NCBI GenBank assembly: GCA_012934845.2
Contig: WNNJ02002261.1
Location: 1-64,000, forward strand
DNA: 64,000 nucleotides
Direction of reading: 5' to 3'
Source: Pomphorhynchus laevis
Lineage: Eukaryota; Acanthocephala; Palaeacanthocephala; Echinorhynchida; Pomphorhynchidae
A program made the position numbers and the translations under genes. The number at the start of each line of letters is the position of its first letter. Within the stretch, counting starts at the first letter, position 1. The notes beneath the pieces are model-generated. The model did no database searches. It had not been told where the DNA came from and was given only the letters and a program-made list of their open reading frames with translations. Shown here piece after piece: positions 10,420 to 20,580 of this stretch.

Positions 10420-11418
10420 ATGCCCAAAGGAATACCGTCTAACCAGAGGCTATGCTGTGGATGTAATGGTCCATCAGCAAAGTGCAAAGGTTGCAAATGT
10501 GCGAAGGCAGGAGCTCCTTGCGTTAATTGCCGTGCACCTGAATGTAACAATAGCGTGCATATTGGACCTCAGACAGTGTGTTTAACCTCTGCTGCTGAAC
10601 CAGTAGGTAGAGTGGCGGATTTGAATCCCCTTACTGATAGTGGCAGTACACGGACAACTGATAATCCAATTGTAGATAACTTGCACGACCCTGTTGATAG
10701 GCAGTCTCTTTCACTTCAGGCGATTTATGATGTGGTGATACAATGGAGGCCTAGTGCGATGCGACTCCCAAGATGTGCTGCGTCGAATGAATTCGTTGAA
10801 ATGCTTGCTAGCCTCTATCAGATTGCAGCCGAAGCTGATAACCATGATATGTTTGCACTTAAAAAGGCCACTATTTTGTCCCGGTGCGTTTTGCAACGTC
10901 TTCCATCTAGAAAGGTGTCCGAGATCCGAAAAGCACTGGAGCGCAGAATCAGACTATGGAAAAATGGCAGATTCGTCGATGTTTTCAATGAGGCAAGAAT
11001 ATTACAGCGACGTTGCATGCCTATGCGTTCGAGCCCACGTACTGATGATTGGATAAAGCGCTATGTCAAGTTGGTCACAAGTGGAAAGCTGTCAGCGGCG
11101 ACTGCCATATTGGAAGAGAACCAACAGTCGAGCATTCTAGATCCTGATTCGATTGTCGATGGTTTGACTGTACGTGAACACCTGCAGAATCTACACCCAA
11201 CAGCCGCAGATGCTGATGCGTCCGCTTTATTACAACGAGATTTGCCGAATGTTAGAGAGCATCATCCTTCGCTCTTCTCTGTCATAGATGGGGAAGCTAT
11301 CATCCGAGCGGCCAACAAAACCTCAGGTGGAGCTGGCCCATCAGGGCTGGATGCGATGGCTTGGAGACAACTCTTGAATAGCTTCTCCGTGCATTCCAAG
11401 GCTCTAGCGGATGCATAG
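10420..11418 (+). CDS. RLE-LINE ORF, N-terminal part (Cys cluster)
   Basis: The ATG at 10420 opens with MPKGIPSNQRLCCGCNGPSA and continues KCKGCKCAKAGAPCVNC, a dense Cys cluster (residues about 12-42) that probably binds nucleic acid. A helical region follows, then motifs leading into the RT (TVREHLQNLHPTAADAD, then NKTSGGAGPSGLDAMAW), the N-terminal approach conserved in the other copies here. It stops at TAG 11416-11418 after SKALADA. The sequence beyond still matches the family (ANFAVSLRLFNSALG), so the stop is a mutation and not the natural end. Confidence 0.85.
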   Translation: MPKGIPSNQRLCCGCNGPSAKCKGCKCAKAGAPCVNCRAPECNNSVHIGPQTVCLTSAAEPVGRVADLNPLTDSGSTRTTDNPIVDNLHDPVDRQSLSLQAIYDVVIQWRPSAMRLPRCAASNEFVEMLASLYQIAAEADNHDMFALKKATILSRCVLQRLPSRKVSEIRKALERRIRLWKNGRFVDVFNEARILQRRCMPMRSSPRTDDWIKRYVKLVTSGKLSAATAILEENQQSSILDPDSIVDGLTVREHLQNLHPTAADADASALLQRDLPNVREHHPSLFSVIDGEAIIRAANKTSGGAGPSGLDAMAWRQLLNSFSVHSKALADA

Positions 11419-11462
11419 GCAAATTTTGCAGTGAGCCTTAGACTATTCAACTCAGCCCTCGG

Positions 11463-12836
11463 ATGTTAGAGGCGTTTACTGCTTGCCGGTTGATATCAAT
11501 ACCAAAGAATAATGGGAAAATTAGACCGATTGGTGTATCAGAGGTTGTTCGCCGCATTGTCAGTAAAACCATATTGTCCTGCGTCAAAGATGATCTTCAA
11601 GACGTAGCCGGGATTGTTCAACTTTGCGCATCCCAGCGAAATGGGATCGATTTTGCGATTCACTCGCTTCGCGATACGTATTCTTCTAACCAGAGCTATG
11701 GACTTCTCGCTGTCGACGCTAAGAATGCATTCAACTCTGTCAATCGAAATGTTATGCTACACAATATCGAACACACTTGCCCTGGGCTAGCACAGTCCTT
11801 ATCTAACATTTATGCGGGCGACGCAGAACTGGTACTTGGTAGTGGATCTTTAGCATCGTGCGAGGGAGTAACCCAGGGAGATCCCTTAGCCATGGCTGCC
11901 TTCGCAATGGCATCCTTACCATTGATAAGTATGATCAAGCAAGTCGTGCCAAACATTGTTCAGCGTTGGTTTGCTGACGATGCGAATTTTGTAGGTTTGC
12001 CTGAGGATCTGTTGCGTGTATGGCAACTTCTCCAAATCCAAGGACCAAAATTCGGATATAATGTGAACCCTAGCAAAACCAAGATGCTCCTTCATCCGCA
12101 ATCCGAAGGGGTGTATCCACTTCCCGCAGACATTGAGACACGGTTCGATGGCATCGAGGTGCTTGGTGCGCCAATTGGCTCAGGCGAATTTGTAAAGGAA
12201 ATTACAAAAATTAAAATATTAAAGTGGACTGAGCTTGTTTCTCGTATATCTACTGTATCACGATTTGATCCCCATGCTGTTTTCTCAGGATTCAATAAGT
12301 CAATACAATGGAAATGGACACACTTTATGAGATCGACACCAAGTGAAACGGATCTGTATTTGTCCTTACGGGATACTATATTCAGTGGTTTGGCTCCCTC
12401 ACTTTTCGATCAAGATCTAAACTCAGTTATGCACGCGTTGATTTCGTCACCAATTTCAAAGGGTGGAATGGGCATTGTTGATCCAGTAAGCGCAGCTTTG
12501 ACCGAGTTCGAAAGCTCGAAAAAATTTTGTAAAACATTTGATAGTGGGCTACAAGGTGATCTTCTCAGGGATGCTCAGAATAACTTGACAAAAGAGTTGA
12601 ATCAAGAACGACAAAAAGTTGTGGATGAGCGTTTGGCATACATTCGATCAATCTTACCCGCCTCAATGCATCAAGCCCTGGAATTTGCACTGGGACAGGG
12701 TGCTTCCTCTTGGATTAGTGCAGTTCCAGTGAAAGCTGAATTCAGTCATTTGTGTCCACATGAATTCAGAGATGCTCTTGCGTTGCGATATGGCTTTGAC
12801 CCTATCGGGATTCCCAAGGACAAGTGTGTGTGGTGA
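11463..12836 (+). CDS. RLE-LINE reverse transcriptase domain
   Basis: The 457-codon open stretch holds the RT motifs in order: IPKNNGKIRPIGVSEVVRR (residues about 15-33), LLAVDAKNAFNSVNR (80-95), CEGVTQGDPLAMAAFAMA (135-152) and RWFADDANFVG (about 168-178), with KFGYNVNPSKTKMLL and GIEVLGAPIGS after it. This polymerase copies the element RNA into the target site (target-primed reverse transcription). A thumb/linker region follows, ending FRDALALRYGFDPIGIP. The frame breaks at KDKCVW, just where the next domain's CxCG knuckle should begin. The start shown is the first Met in frame; the real protein runs in from upstream. Confidence 0.9.
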   Translation: MLEAFTACRLISIPKNNGKIRPIGVSEVVRRIVSKTILSCVKDDLQDVAGIVQLCASQRNGIDFAIHSLRDTYSSNQSYGLLAVDAKNAFNSVNRNVMLHNIEHTCPGLAQSLSNIYAGDAELVLGSGSLASCEGVTQGDPLAMAAFAMASLPLISMIKQVVPNIVQRWFADDANFVGLPEDLLRVWQLLQIQGPKFGYNVNPSKTKMLLHPQSEGVYPLPADIETRFDGIEVLGAPIGSGEFVKEITKIKILKWTELVSRISTVSRFDPHAVFSGFNKSIQWKWTHFMRSTPSETDLYLSLRDTIFSGLAPSLFDQDLNSVMHALISSPISKGGMGIVDPVSAALTEFESSKKFCKTFDSGLQGDLLRDAQNNLTKELNQERQKVVDERLAYIRSILPASMHQALEFALGQGASSWISAVPVKAEFSHLCPHEFRDALALRYGFDPIGIPKDKCVW

Positions 12837-13464
12837 TGATGCGAAACTCCCACATTTGCTTTCGTGCAAGCGAGGAGGTGTTGTAATAACAAGGCATAAC
12901 GCCTTACGCGATTTCTTGGCCACCGAAATATCACAGGTGTGTACTGGGGTTGGTGTCGAACCGATATTACAACGGGTAGATAGTGATCACTGTTTTGATC
13001 ATCGGGTCACTTGTCGAAGTGACGACGCGCGACTCGACATCGTCTGCATTGGGCTTTCTGACGCCAGATATGAGCGAACGTTCTTTGACGTTACGGTTTT
13101 CAACCATTTTGCTCCATCGTGTGCGTCTACGAGAAAAGCTGCATTTGATTTTCATGAAGCGAGAAAAAGATCAAAATACGCGGAACGTATCATCGATATC
13201 GAAAGGAGTAGATTTATGCCGCTGGTGTTCACGGCTTCTGGTGCTGCGGGACCCGACGCCATGGTTTTGCTCAGGACAATTGCTCGATTGCGTTCATCAC
13301 GTGGGAATAAAAGCTATGCTGAATGCCTGTGTGGCCTCAGAAGGTCCATAAGTTTGCTGCTGTGTCGTGCTGCCTCACATGCAATCAGAGGGTGCCGGTC
13401 GACTAGGGGTCACCCATATAGTCGTGGATCCGAACGGATGGATGATTCTAATGTTTTAGAATAA
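12760..13464 (+). CDS. RLE-LINE C-terminal zinc knuckle and nuclease domain
   Basis: From about codon 25 this frame continues the ORF: CGDDAKLPHLLSCKRGGVV then TRHNALRDFL, a Cys/His knuckle. The nuclease region follows, with DARLDIVCIGLSDARYERTF then FDVTVFNHFAPS and a conserved basic stretch (EARKRSKYAERI). The D-x(n)-D/E-x-D arrangement is what is expected of the PD-(D/E)XK restriction-like endonuclease of R2-group LINEs, which nicks the target DNA. The same order is seen in the copies at 21005-22315, 33000-34140 and 36055-36430. It ends at TAA 13462-13464, overlapping an AATAAA. Confidence 0.8.
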   Translation: MNSEMLLRCDMALTLSGFPRTSVCGDDAKLPHLLSCKRGGVVITRHNALRDFLATEISQVCTGVGVEPILQRVDSDHCFDHRVTCRSDDARLDIVCIGLSDARYERTFFDVTVFNHFAPSCASTRKAAFDFHEARKRSKYAERIIDIERSRFMPLVFTASGAAGPDAMVLLRTIARLRSSRGNKSYAECLCGLRRSISLLLCRAASHAIRGCRSTRGHPYSRGSERMDDSNVLE

Positions 13465-13559
13465 ATAATAATACATAACAATGTTAAATGTATATTGGCC
13501 CATTTGAGGGAACCATATGTTGTAATTAATAATATATTTAAAAAAAAATTAAAAAAGAT

Positions 13560-14338
13560 AAGGTAAAAAAAATAATAATAACTTAATAATTAGATAAATA
13601 ATAAAATAAATAATTGTTATAAGATTTTTATAATTTATATCAAATTCAAATCATTAGTCAAATCATTTTTATGATTTGACTAATAAATAGCAGACGATGT
13701 ATAAGAATAAGGATTAGAGGTCATTAGAAGGAACTGATGCAAAACAACGGTCCATGATTTCTTTCACGAAATACGGTATTTCGATAAAGACTGGACATTG
13801 ATTTATGACTTTCTATTTACAACTATTACATATTTACTGTTACAATCGATTATAATTTAAATATTAATTTAATATATTATGTAAAAATAATTTAAAATTT
13901 TATTTAAAAAATTTATTAACAATTTTATGTTTATGAAATATGGATTATATAGCATATTTTATTTTTATGTATTATAAATACATGTATTATTATATTATAA
14001 ATATGTATTATATGATATGTATATATAATATGAATTTTGAACACAATGATATATTATATTGATATTGTAAATGCTTATTTAAATTGTTTCAAATGAGGAT
14101 TAAAAATAATATCGTAATAACTATATTGTAATGACTATGTTATAAATAACTATATTTTAGAAATTCTAACATATCTGTTCGAATTTATAAGCACCACACA
14201 AAAAAAACGAATAGATAAGGGCATTTTAAAGTAATTTAAAATGCTTATAACACTTTTGTAACTTTTTAATTATTTTTGGTTTCAAAGTTAATTGTAATGA
14301 TTTGCCTTATTTGCAAAATGCGATTTTCTAGATTAGCA
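13560..14338. other. AT-rich spacer with repeat M copy
   Basis: Positions 13560-13740 resemble repeat M (ends GATTTGACTAATAAATAGCA and a GAGGTCATTAGAAGGAACTG segment). The remainder to 14338 is AT-rich with no gene seen. A possible splice acceptor (GCGATTTTCTAG, ending 14331) stands before the small coiled-coil ORF. Confidence 0.6.
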
Positions 14339-14650
14339 ATGAGCAGCATTCGCGATCGTTTAGCGGATCTTAACCAACGCCTTGATTTGACTTTAAGTCA
14401 AATTCAGGATTTTGATTCGCAGACGAAAGCTGACAAAATGCAATTCGAGACGAATTTGGATCAAGCAATACATACCACTACAGAACTAGATCATGTTATA
14501 ATGCAGGCTGTTGAAGGCAAATTGACGAAAGCGAATCACATCATAGCTGAATTAAGAAATTTACTTTCGTCCATAGAAGACGAAAATTGCATGTTAAATC
14601 AATGCGAAGACACAGCCCTGAAAAGTGTTTCGGCCATAAGCCACAATTGA
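14339..14650 (+). CDS. Small coiled-coil protein, unrecognised
   Basis: The 103-residue ORF starts MSSIRDRLADLNQRLDLTLS and ends ALKSVSAISHN. I do not recognise it. The composition is that of an alpha-helical coiled coil: hydrophobic residues in heptad-like spacing, rich in D, E, Q and N, with no Cys motif, signal peptide or membrane segment. In-frame ATGs also lie at 14297 and 14318, but the ATG at 14339 follows a plausible TTTTCTAG acceptor and begins the charged helical part. A possible poly(A) signal (AATAAA) lies near 14794. It does not resemble any mobile-element protein in this window, so a small host gene or last exon is likely. The codon pattern looks real, but this is inference. Confidence 0.45.
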   Translation: MSSIRDRLADLNQRLDLTLSQIQDFDSQTKADKMQFETNLDQAIHTTTELDHVIMQAVEGKLTKANHIIAELRNLLSSIEDENCMLNQCEDTALKSVSAISHN

Positions 14651-14779
14651 CAGATTTAAAAGATCATTGTTCAAGTTTTTGTATCAAAAGTATTCGATAT
14701 TGTTGTCATTTGGTTAAAAACTGTTTTTCTTCTGTTCAAATAATCCGTTTCGTCTTCCAATTCATTTTCAACTAAATGT

Positions 14780-15340
14780 AATCAAACAATTTAATAAAAT
14801 ACGATAACCAAACAATCGAACGATGACGGATTTCCAGTGTGAAGGAAAGATACGACTGCGGATGGACGAGTTAAACAAGGTGGTGAGGAAAGAGGATATC
14901 GATGAGCATATGGATTTAAGAATGAGGTAGGAAGGGGATCGGCAGGTGAGGTTCTGTTGAACAAGGGCATGAGGACAGATGAGACTTTTGCAGTTAAGGC
15001 GGGGATAAGATGAAAGAGTTCCGGGAGGATGAGGCGAGGAGTAGCAGTGAGATGGAATGTAGACAGGTATGAGAGAGCAACGTGGATACTTTGGTCTGGA
15101 GAAATGACGAAAAATCATGGGGATTGATGTTACAAGACGAAGAGGAGCGATTAATGATTGAGTTAAAAGTATGCCAGAGAGACTTAGAGTTGTATAAATT
15201 GATGATTTTATGCTGCCGGCAAAGAGCAAGTTAAAAATCACGGAGATACCGAGTGAGTGAGGAGATATTACGTCTGAGAGAGTGGTGATAAACTCGAAAA
15301 GCATTACGGAGTCGACGCGTTAGTAGATTCAAGGAATTTT
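14780..15340 (-). mobile_element. CR1/L2-like LINE-A fragment (RT N-terminal part)
   Basis: The minus-strand translation contains SDVISPHSLGISVIFNLLFA near its start and FNSSIRSRIFPSHWKSVIVR near its end, matching the region before RT motif 1 of CR1/Jockey-type LINEs (typically a FPxxWKxAxVxPI block). The 15310-15350 segment (GGAGTCGACGCGTTAG...) resembles 24385-24400 of the LINE-A copy at 22680-25390. It is a short broken piece. Confidence 0.65.
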
Positions 15341-15901
15341 AATCGACCCCGCCTGAAGGTGCATGATCAATTACATCTCTACATATTTTATGCCATACAA
15401 TGCACTTATTACCATGTTCGCATGAAAGTGGTTTAGGTAAGCTTTGTCATTATCCTGGCATATAACATTTACATAAATCGGTTCCCAACTGTATCTAATC
15501 GTCATTCAATCTCTAAATTCGTTGGGAGTAAAATCGTACTATTCTTTTTAGTATTAATGCGCTTAACCACGCAGAATGACCTCGAACTCTCGTACAGCTT
15601 AATGCTCTTGTAATTTCAATGGTCAAATGTTGTTTCACACTCATTAGTTGTTGCTTGAATTTTATTTCTTTTATTATGTGATTAGAGCAAATAACTCGTT
15701 TTGTGTTTTTCGTAATTCGTTGTATTTTACTCTCAAAAGTGTAATAGCCTAAAATACGATGCGACGCTTTTAATGCAAGAATACCCACTAGAGATGGATC
15801 AGTTACATTACTTTCTAGTAGTGTAAGCACCATACTAGGATCATCATTTAGAGCAAATAACTCGTTTTGTGCTTTTCGTAATTCGTTGTATTTTACTCCG
15901 A

Positions 15902-16012
15902 GTAATACATTTAAATATTCTTGGTTATAAATATTTTTGGTTAATACATTTAAATATTCTTGGTTATAAATATTCTTGGTTAATACATTTAAATATTCTT
16001 GGTTATAACTAC
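15902..16012 (+). repeat. 39-bp tandem repeat, 3 copies
   Basis: The unit begins TAATACATTTAAATATTCTT and is about 39 bp long. Three adjacent copies are nearly identical. Confidence 0.85.
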
Positions 16013-16043
16013 CTTACACATATATGCAATAATGTAACATACA

Positions 16044-16195
16044 ACCTATACGACGATCTTACAACGATCTATATAACGACCTTACAGCGATCTATAGAAC
16101 GTTCTTACAACTATCTATACGACGATCTTACAACGATCTATACAACGATCTAAACGACGATCTTACAACGATCTATTCAACGTTTTAAATCATAT
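16044..16195 (+). repeat. Degenerate 12/24-bp minisatellite
   Basis: Variants of ACGATCTTACAACGATCTAT are repeated for about 150 bp with single-base differences. Confidence 0.8.
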
Positions 16196-17694
16196 TTTGG
16201 TACTTAAAGAGATATCATACATTCCAGATTATTGTGGGATAAAGAATTCTTTTGTTGTAACTACTTACAAGCTACGTATTGAAATTTTGTGTTAAGTAGT
16301 CAATAAGTCATAAAAAGTCTAGTTCAAAGAAAGTTGGATGTGACACTGATGATTGCGATGTTTGGACAGTACTAAAGGTTAAATCGTTCAACGTCCAAGT
16401 ATCGTAGTGGAAAATTCATCTGCTGCTTCTGTTGTGCCTTGACCCACCTTAAAGCATATCACCCAATGGTATATCCAGGATTATCGGAGTCTGTTGTACC
16501 TGGCAATGATGTTGCAACCATGACAATTTCCCCGGACGCCGATCCTATATCTGATGAATGTGACTAAGACAGACTTGCATTACCTGTAGCAAGAAGAGAT
16601 AATGCTCATATTTCAACGAATTCGCGTACATCATGCGAGTGCAACATCTCTAGTTACTCGGTGTCCGATCGGTCGAACTTGAGTAAGACATCCTATACTC
16701 GCGCAAGAATTTTCTCGCCACATAGTCCCAACCGCTTTGTTAGACAAAATGGCATCCCTGAGCTTGTATTGGAATCTAGCATTATTGCAATTGGACCTTG
16801 TGTCACTAGCACGATCTATCCAAGTCCAACAACACGATCTACACGCGCTGACGATGCAACTTACCTAAACAAGTCTACGACTTCTGTCTTCCCTTTGAGT
16901 AGAGTCGCTCTTGCAGCAAGTTATCCGGTGCAGCAACCTGACCGGCCCGCATGTTTGAATAACATAAGGGGAACGAGATCTAACCTAAACAGATTAAGAT
17001 GTGTAATTTTCGCTAATATCAACGAGTCCAAATCCGTCATTTCCCGAAACCGTGTGAATGACGACGTTCTTTCAGTGAGACAGATCTTGTCTAGTATTTT
17101 TTAGATGGAGAGGAACATTTAGCAGCATCCTTGGAGGTATTTGCCCTTCATAGAATTGGTAAAAAGTATGATAATGGTAGAAATAGACTGCTTTGATTAG
17201 TCTGTGCGTCCAATGATCAAGCTAATATCATCCTTAATAGAGCTTATGGACTAATGGGTAATTATGTGCGAATATATAAGGATCTGTCGGTTGAAGAGCG
17301 CGAACAACTCTCTCTCGCTAAAAAGAGCTAAACGACAAGCGTCAACAAGGTGAAAATGATCTCTGTATCCGAAATTTTCAGGTGGTCCGTCGACGTCCAT
17401 TTGTACGTTGGGAGAAGTTAATCCTAAATACTTACAGTGTAGCGTCTTAGGTGACTTAATTTCATTCAATGGTGTCCTGTATAAGACTTCAAAGAACAGT
17501 AGTAGACATCCTCTGAAAATTGCATGTTATCACGTTCGATTTTTGCAATTACTGAAACTTAGCTTCACAGTGGGATTAGTGATGCTTGTGTTGCCATTCC
17601 AGGCTTCTCATTATTTAGAACAGACCGACGTAATAAATGCCGAGATGGTGAAGTTGCCTTTTACGACGATAACATAATTATCGTAAGGAACTCC

Positions 17695-18130
17695 ATGTCA
17701 TATTGCGTCGGACGAATGAAGTTACTTTCTTTAATGATAGAATCAAGTGACATCACCATGACCATTTGTGTATGCTATCGTGCTCCACGCTCATCTTGCT
17801 TATCACCAAGTTTAATTGAGTATCTTACTGATCTCACAAAGTCGTCCAATTTTATCCTTCTTGGTGACTTCAATATACCAAATATAACAAGGAATACCCC
17901 ATTCGAATGTCATCAAGGTGGATGCCATTTGGACACCGAATTATGGAACTTTCTCGTTGATGATCTATCTCTTATACAACAGGTAACTAAGGCAACCAGA
18001 TTTATGGGACATAGTTCTTCCTAGCTAGATTTAGTTTTTAGTAAATTTCTACTAGATGTCCATGAAATTCAATATGATCTTCCCATAGGTTTTAGTGACC
18101 ATATTGTCATTAAGTTTACTTCTAGTGATC
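17695..18130 (+). pseudogene. LINE-B APE endonuclease domain remnant
   Basis: The open piece shows YCVGRMKLLSLMIESSD, TICVCYRAPRSS and NFILLGDFNIPN. GDFN is the phosphoesterase active-site box of LINE APE nucleases. The frame continues past a stop (TAG 18022-18024) into LDLVFSKFL and GFSDHIVIKF, the SD-H box that ends the domain. Confidence 0.75.
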
Positions 18131-18409
18131 TTGTCAATGTCTCCCCTGCCGAGACTAAACATCTGAAACGTAATTGGTACAAAGTTGATAATGATTTATT
18201 ACGTACGCTCGCAATTAGAACGGGTCTTCACAATAGTCATATTAACCATTCCGTGATTAGGATACATTATCAGCTTCCCTCAAATATATCACAGACTGCG
18301 TCGCTCCATTGAAACCCTTACAAAACCTAACTAACTTGTATACTAAAATACTAACTTGTATTTTAGCTAACTAAAATACAAGTTAGTCCACTTGTATTTT
18401 AAAATACAA

Positions 18410-18858
18410 GTTACATGGACGTCCGCTGATGAGTCCCGCCCTGTGGAGTTGTCTGGACAGCATGCTTTCTGTCGTAATGCGACCTGATAGCTGAAGCTAT
18501 CATATAGCCAGCTAAAATACAAGTTAGTCGAAGAGTTCCAGAAATATCTCAACAAAATGAAATTCAACCGACTACCAACAAGACGATTTCAATGCATCAT
18601 TTCAATCTGATGGAGGACCACCATGTTTATCGTCAATATAGTGCATGCTGAGGGACGAAACAACGATGATACAGAGACGTCCACTGATGAGTCCAACCCT
18701 GTGGAGTTGTCTGGACAGCATGCTTTCTGTCGTAATGCGACCTGATAGCTGAAGCTATTATGTAGCCAGCTAAAATACAAGTTAGTCGAAGAGGTCCAGA
18801 AATATCTCAACAAAATGAAATTCAACCGACTACCAACAAGACGATTTCAATGCATCTT
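18410..18858 (+). repeat. 258-bp tandem duplication with CTGATGAGTCC boxes
   Basis: Two units lie in tandem, with CTGATGA at 18426 and 18684. Each has GACGTCC(G/A) before the box and TGTCTGGAC after it. GTCCA pairs with TGGAC, which would make stem I of a hammerhead, but the GAAAC strand is missing at the expected place. A GGACGAAAC is found at 18652, just before unit 2. TACAAGTTAGT-type motifs are scattered at 18340-18412 and inside both units. The segment separates the nuclease and RT parts of LINE-B. Confidence 0.7.
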
Positions 18859-19792
18859 CATAAACTCCATGACCTGCTAGCATTTCCATTATCAGAGATG
18901 TTTAACATGTCTCTATATACATCATGCATCCCTGGTCAGTGGAAGCGAACTCACATTACTCCTATATACAAAAAAAGCAGAGAAGACCCGTCCAATTATC
19001 GTCCTGTAAGTCTGACAAGCGTTGTATGTAAATGTCTTAAAAGGTTCGTGCATAAATACATAACTTCTCATATGGATAGATTTAAACTTCTGCACCCTTC
19101 TCAACATGGATTTCGCACTGGTCGATCATGCCTCAGTAATTTAATTATGGCTCGTGAAAATTGGGCAGATGTAGTAGCGGATGGGTGTGGGGTCGATGTA
19201 ATTTTTATCGATTTTAGCCGGAGTTTGACCGAGTACCACATGATCCTCTGCTAGTAGTTTTGGCTAAATACGGTATCGATCCCCATGTAGTTCGTTGGAT
19301 TAGTTCGTTCTTAAAGGGTCGGTCATATCAAGTGAGGCTAGGCAGTAGTATTTCTTCACGACGTCATGTTTGTGCCGGAATGCCTCAAGGTACGGTTCTC
19401 GGCCCTTTACTGTTCAACATTTTCCTTCAGGATATGTTATTAAAACTGAGATGCAAAATCCTAGCGTTTGCGGATGACCTCAAGTATGGCGGTGCATTCA
19501 ATCGTATCATGACTCTTTTCTGCTCCAGGAAGATTTAGACAATATTGTTAGGTGGAATAATGATACAGGACTGATGTTAAATATATCCAAGTGCTGCCAC
19601 AATCACTTAGAACATAAGAAATTTCATTTCAGATATAAATTAGGTGTCAAGCCAATTACGCAGGTACAATACATGAGAGATTTGAGAATACTTGTGCACA
19701 AGTCATTAAAGAGTCGCCCAAACACGAACAGAATCATCCAAACAACCAGGAAACTTAGCTATGTGGTCCGGAGGTGCTTTTGTAACCCATAG
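18850..19792 (+). pseudogene. LINE-B reverse transcriptase remnant
   Basis: Across three open pieces: FNMSLYTSCIPGQWKRTHIT, PIYKKSREDPSNYRPVSLTS, HPSQHGFRTGRSCLSNL, FIDFSRSLTEY, WISSFLKGRSYQVRLG, GMPQGTVLGPLLFNIFL and KILAFADDLKYGG. These are RT motifs 1 to 5 of the Jockey/CR1 group, with an FADD active site. Stops or frame changes near 19254 and 19538 make it a pseudogene. Confidence 0.85.
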
Positions 19793-20279
19793 GCTTCCTG
19801 TCTTAAAATAATATACAATTCACTTATTTGTCCTATTATTGAATATGGTATCCTTGCGGTATTTACATTACTTTGCACAGATTCAAATTTCAATATCCTG
19901 TATCCGGATTAAGATTTTGTTGTCGTGAGAATCATCATTTTAATATAGTCTAACTTAGAGAAATCGTGTCAGAAATTTGACTTACGATTCTTTGCTGTAA
20001 GTGAAACCATTTCCACATCATAGAATGTCTTAGACCGGCATATGCCAACTATGGATCGCAAATAGCAAAGTATACAAGTCGATCAATTAAAATTCATCAT
20101 TCGAATATATTTCCGAATACTGATCGGTGTGAAAGCTGAAAGCGAAAGAAAACAAAATTTGTTTTGATTGATCATAATTAAATAAATCAAAATTAAAAAA
20201 TCAAAATCATTTATTTTTAAGTTTGAATTTGCGTCGATTTCTAACTCTAAATTAGATTTAATAATTATTAAAAGCTTTT

Positions 20280-20500
20280 GGTTTTAAGACCGTATGGACT
20301 GAACGTACGGTCTGAACGAACGGTATGAACAAACGGTATGAACGAACGGTATGAACGAACGGACTGAACGAACGGAGTGGACGAACGAACTGAACGAACG
20401 GACTGAACAAACGAATTGAACGAACTGAACGATCGAACTTAAAGATCGATCAGAACGATCGAACTGAACGAACAATATTAACGAACAGACTGACCATTCT
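20280..20500 (+). repeat. 12-bp minisatellite (GAACGAACGG type)
   Basis: About 18 degenerate copies of a 12-base unit, such as GGTATGAACGAA or GGACTGAACGAA, drift toward GATCGAACTGAA at the right end. No coding meaning is suggested. Unrecognised AT-rich sequence (19880-20280) precedes it. Confidence 0.9.
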
Positions 20501-20521
20501 CACTGAACTCTCCTGCTAAAT

Positions 20522-20580
20522 ATTAGTGAGCTTGTAAGCGCGTCGTTGGCACGCATTTGCCACTTAAACATAAATTTATC
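20522..20580 (+). repeat. Solo 3' end of LINE-A
   Basis: AGCTTGTAAGCGCGTCGTTGG followed by CACGCATTTGCCAC matches, in sense orientation, the 3' ends of the LINE-A copies whose minus-strand tails lie near 22690-22740 and 47380-47420. It is a very short 5'-truncated insertion. AT-rich sequence with nothing recognised fills 20580-21005. Confidence 0.7.

Larger units (their letters stand above)
10320..13560 (+). mobile_element. RLE-type LINE, lineage 1, longest copy
   Basis: This is an early-branching (R2/NeSL/Hero-like) non-LTR element, GC-richer than its surroundings. It starts within or near the 15-bp repeats and ends with a 3' UTR carrying GGCCCATTTGAGGGAACC (13491) and an A-rich tail (from about 13540). 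Three open segments cover one ancestral ORF. Two frame changes (near 11460 and 12830) and an in-frame stop at 11416-11418 mean it is not functional as it stands. Repeat M-like sequence lies on both sides. Lineage placement rests on the order Cys-cluster, RT, Cys/His knuckle, nuclease; the clade name is not certain. Confidence 0.85.
15340..16300. other. Spacer with direct and tandem repeats
   Basis: A 50-bp segment (AGAGCAAATAACTCGTTTTG...) occurs at 15683-15733 and again at 15848-15898. An open frame of 106 codons on the minus strand (15833-15513) has no recognised homology and overlaps this repeat; I do not call it a gene. Two tandem arrays follow and are listed separately. Confidence 0.5.
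16300..19880 (+). mobile_element. CR1/Jockey-like LINE-B, broken, near full length
   Basis: An ORF1-like region (to about 17330; peptides RIGKKYDNGRNRLL, ANIILNRAYGLMGN and RIYKDLSVEEREQ across frames) is followed by an APE endonuclease (ILLGDFNIPNI at about 17850; SQLDLVFSKFLLDVH and GFSDHIVIKF about 18024-18120) and an RT (18850-19540). ORF1 and the nuclease are interrupted by many stops and frame changes. A 258-bp duplicated segment sits between nuclease and RT (18410-18850). The 3' part past 19800 fades into unrecognised sequence. CR1-like elements of this layout are common in flatworms and other invertebrates. Confidence 0.75.

Noticed and set aside
15513-15833. Open frame of 106 codons on the minus strand
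   Set aside because: No recognised motif, and the frame runs through a 50-bp segment that is repeated next door; probably repeat-derived.
20284-20475. Open frame across the minisatellite (minus strand)
   Set aside because: The frame exists only because the 12-base unit lacks stops; the SVRSF-like peptide has no independent support.
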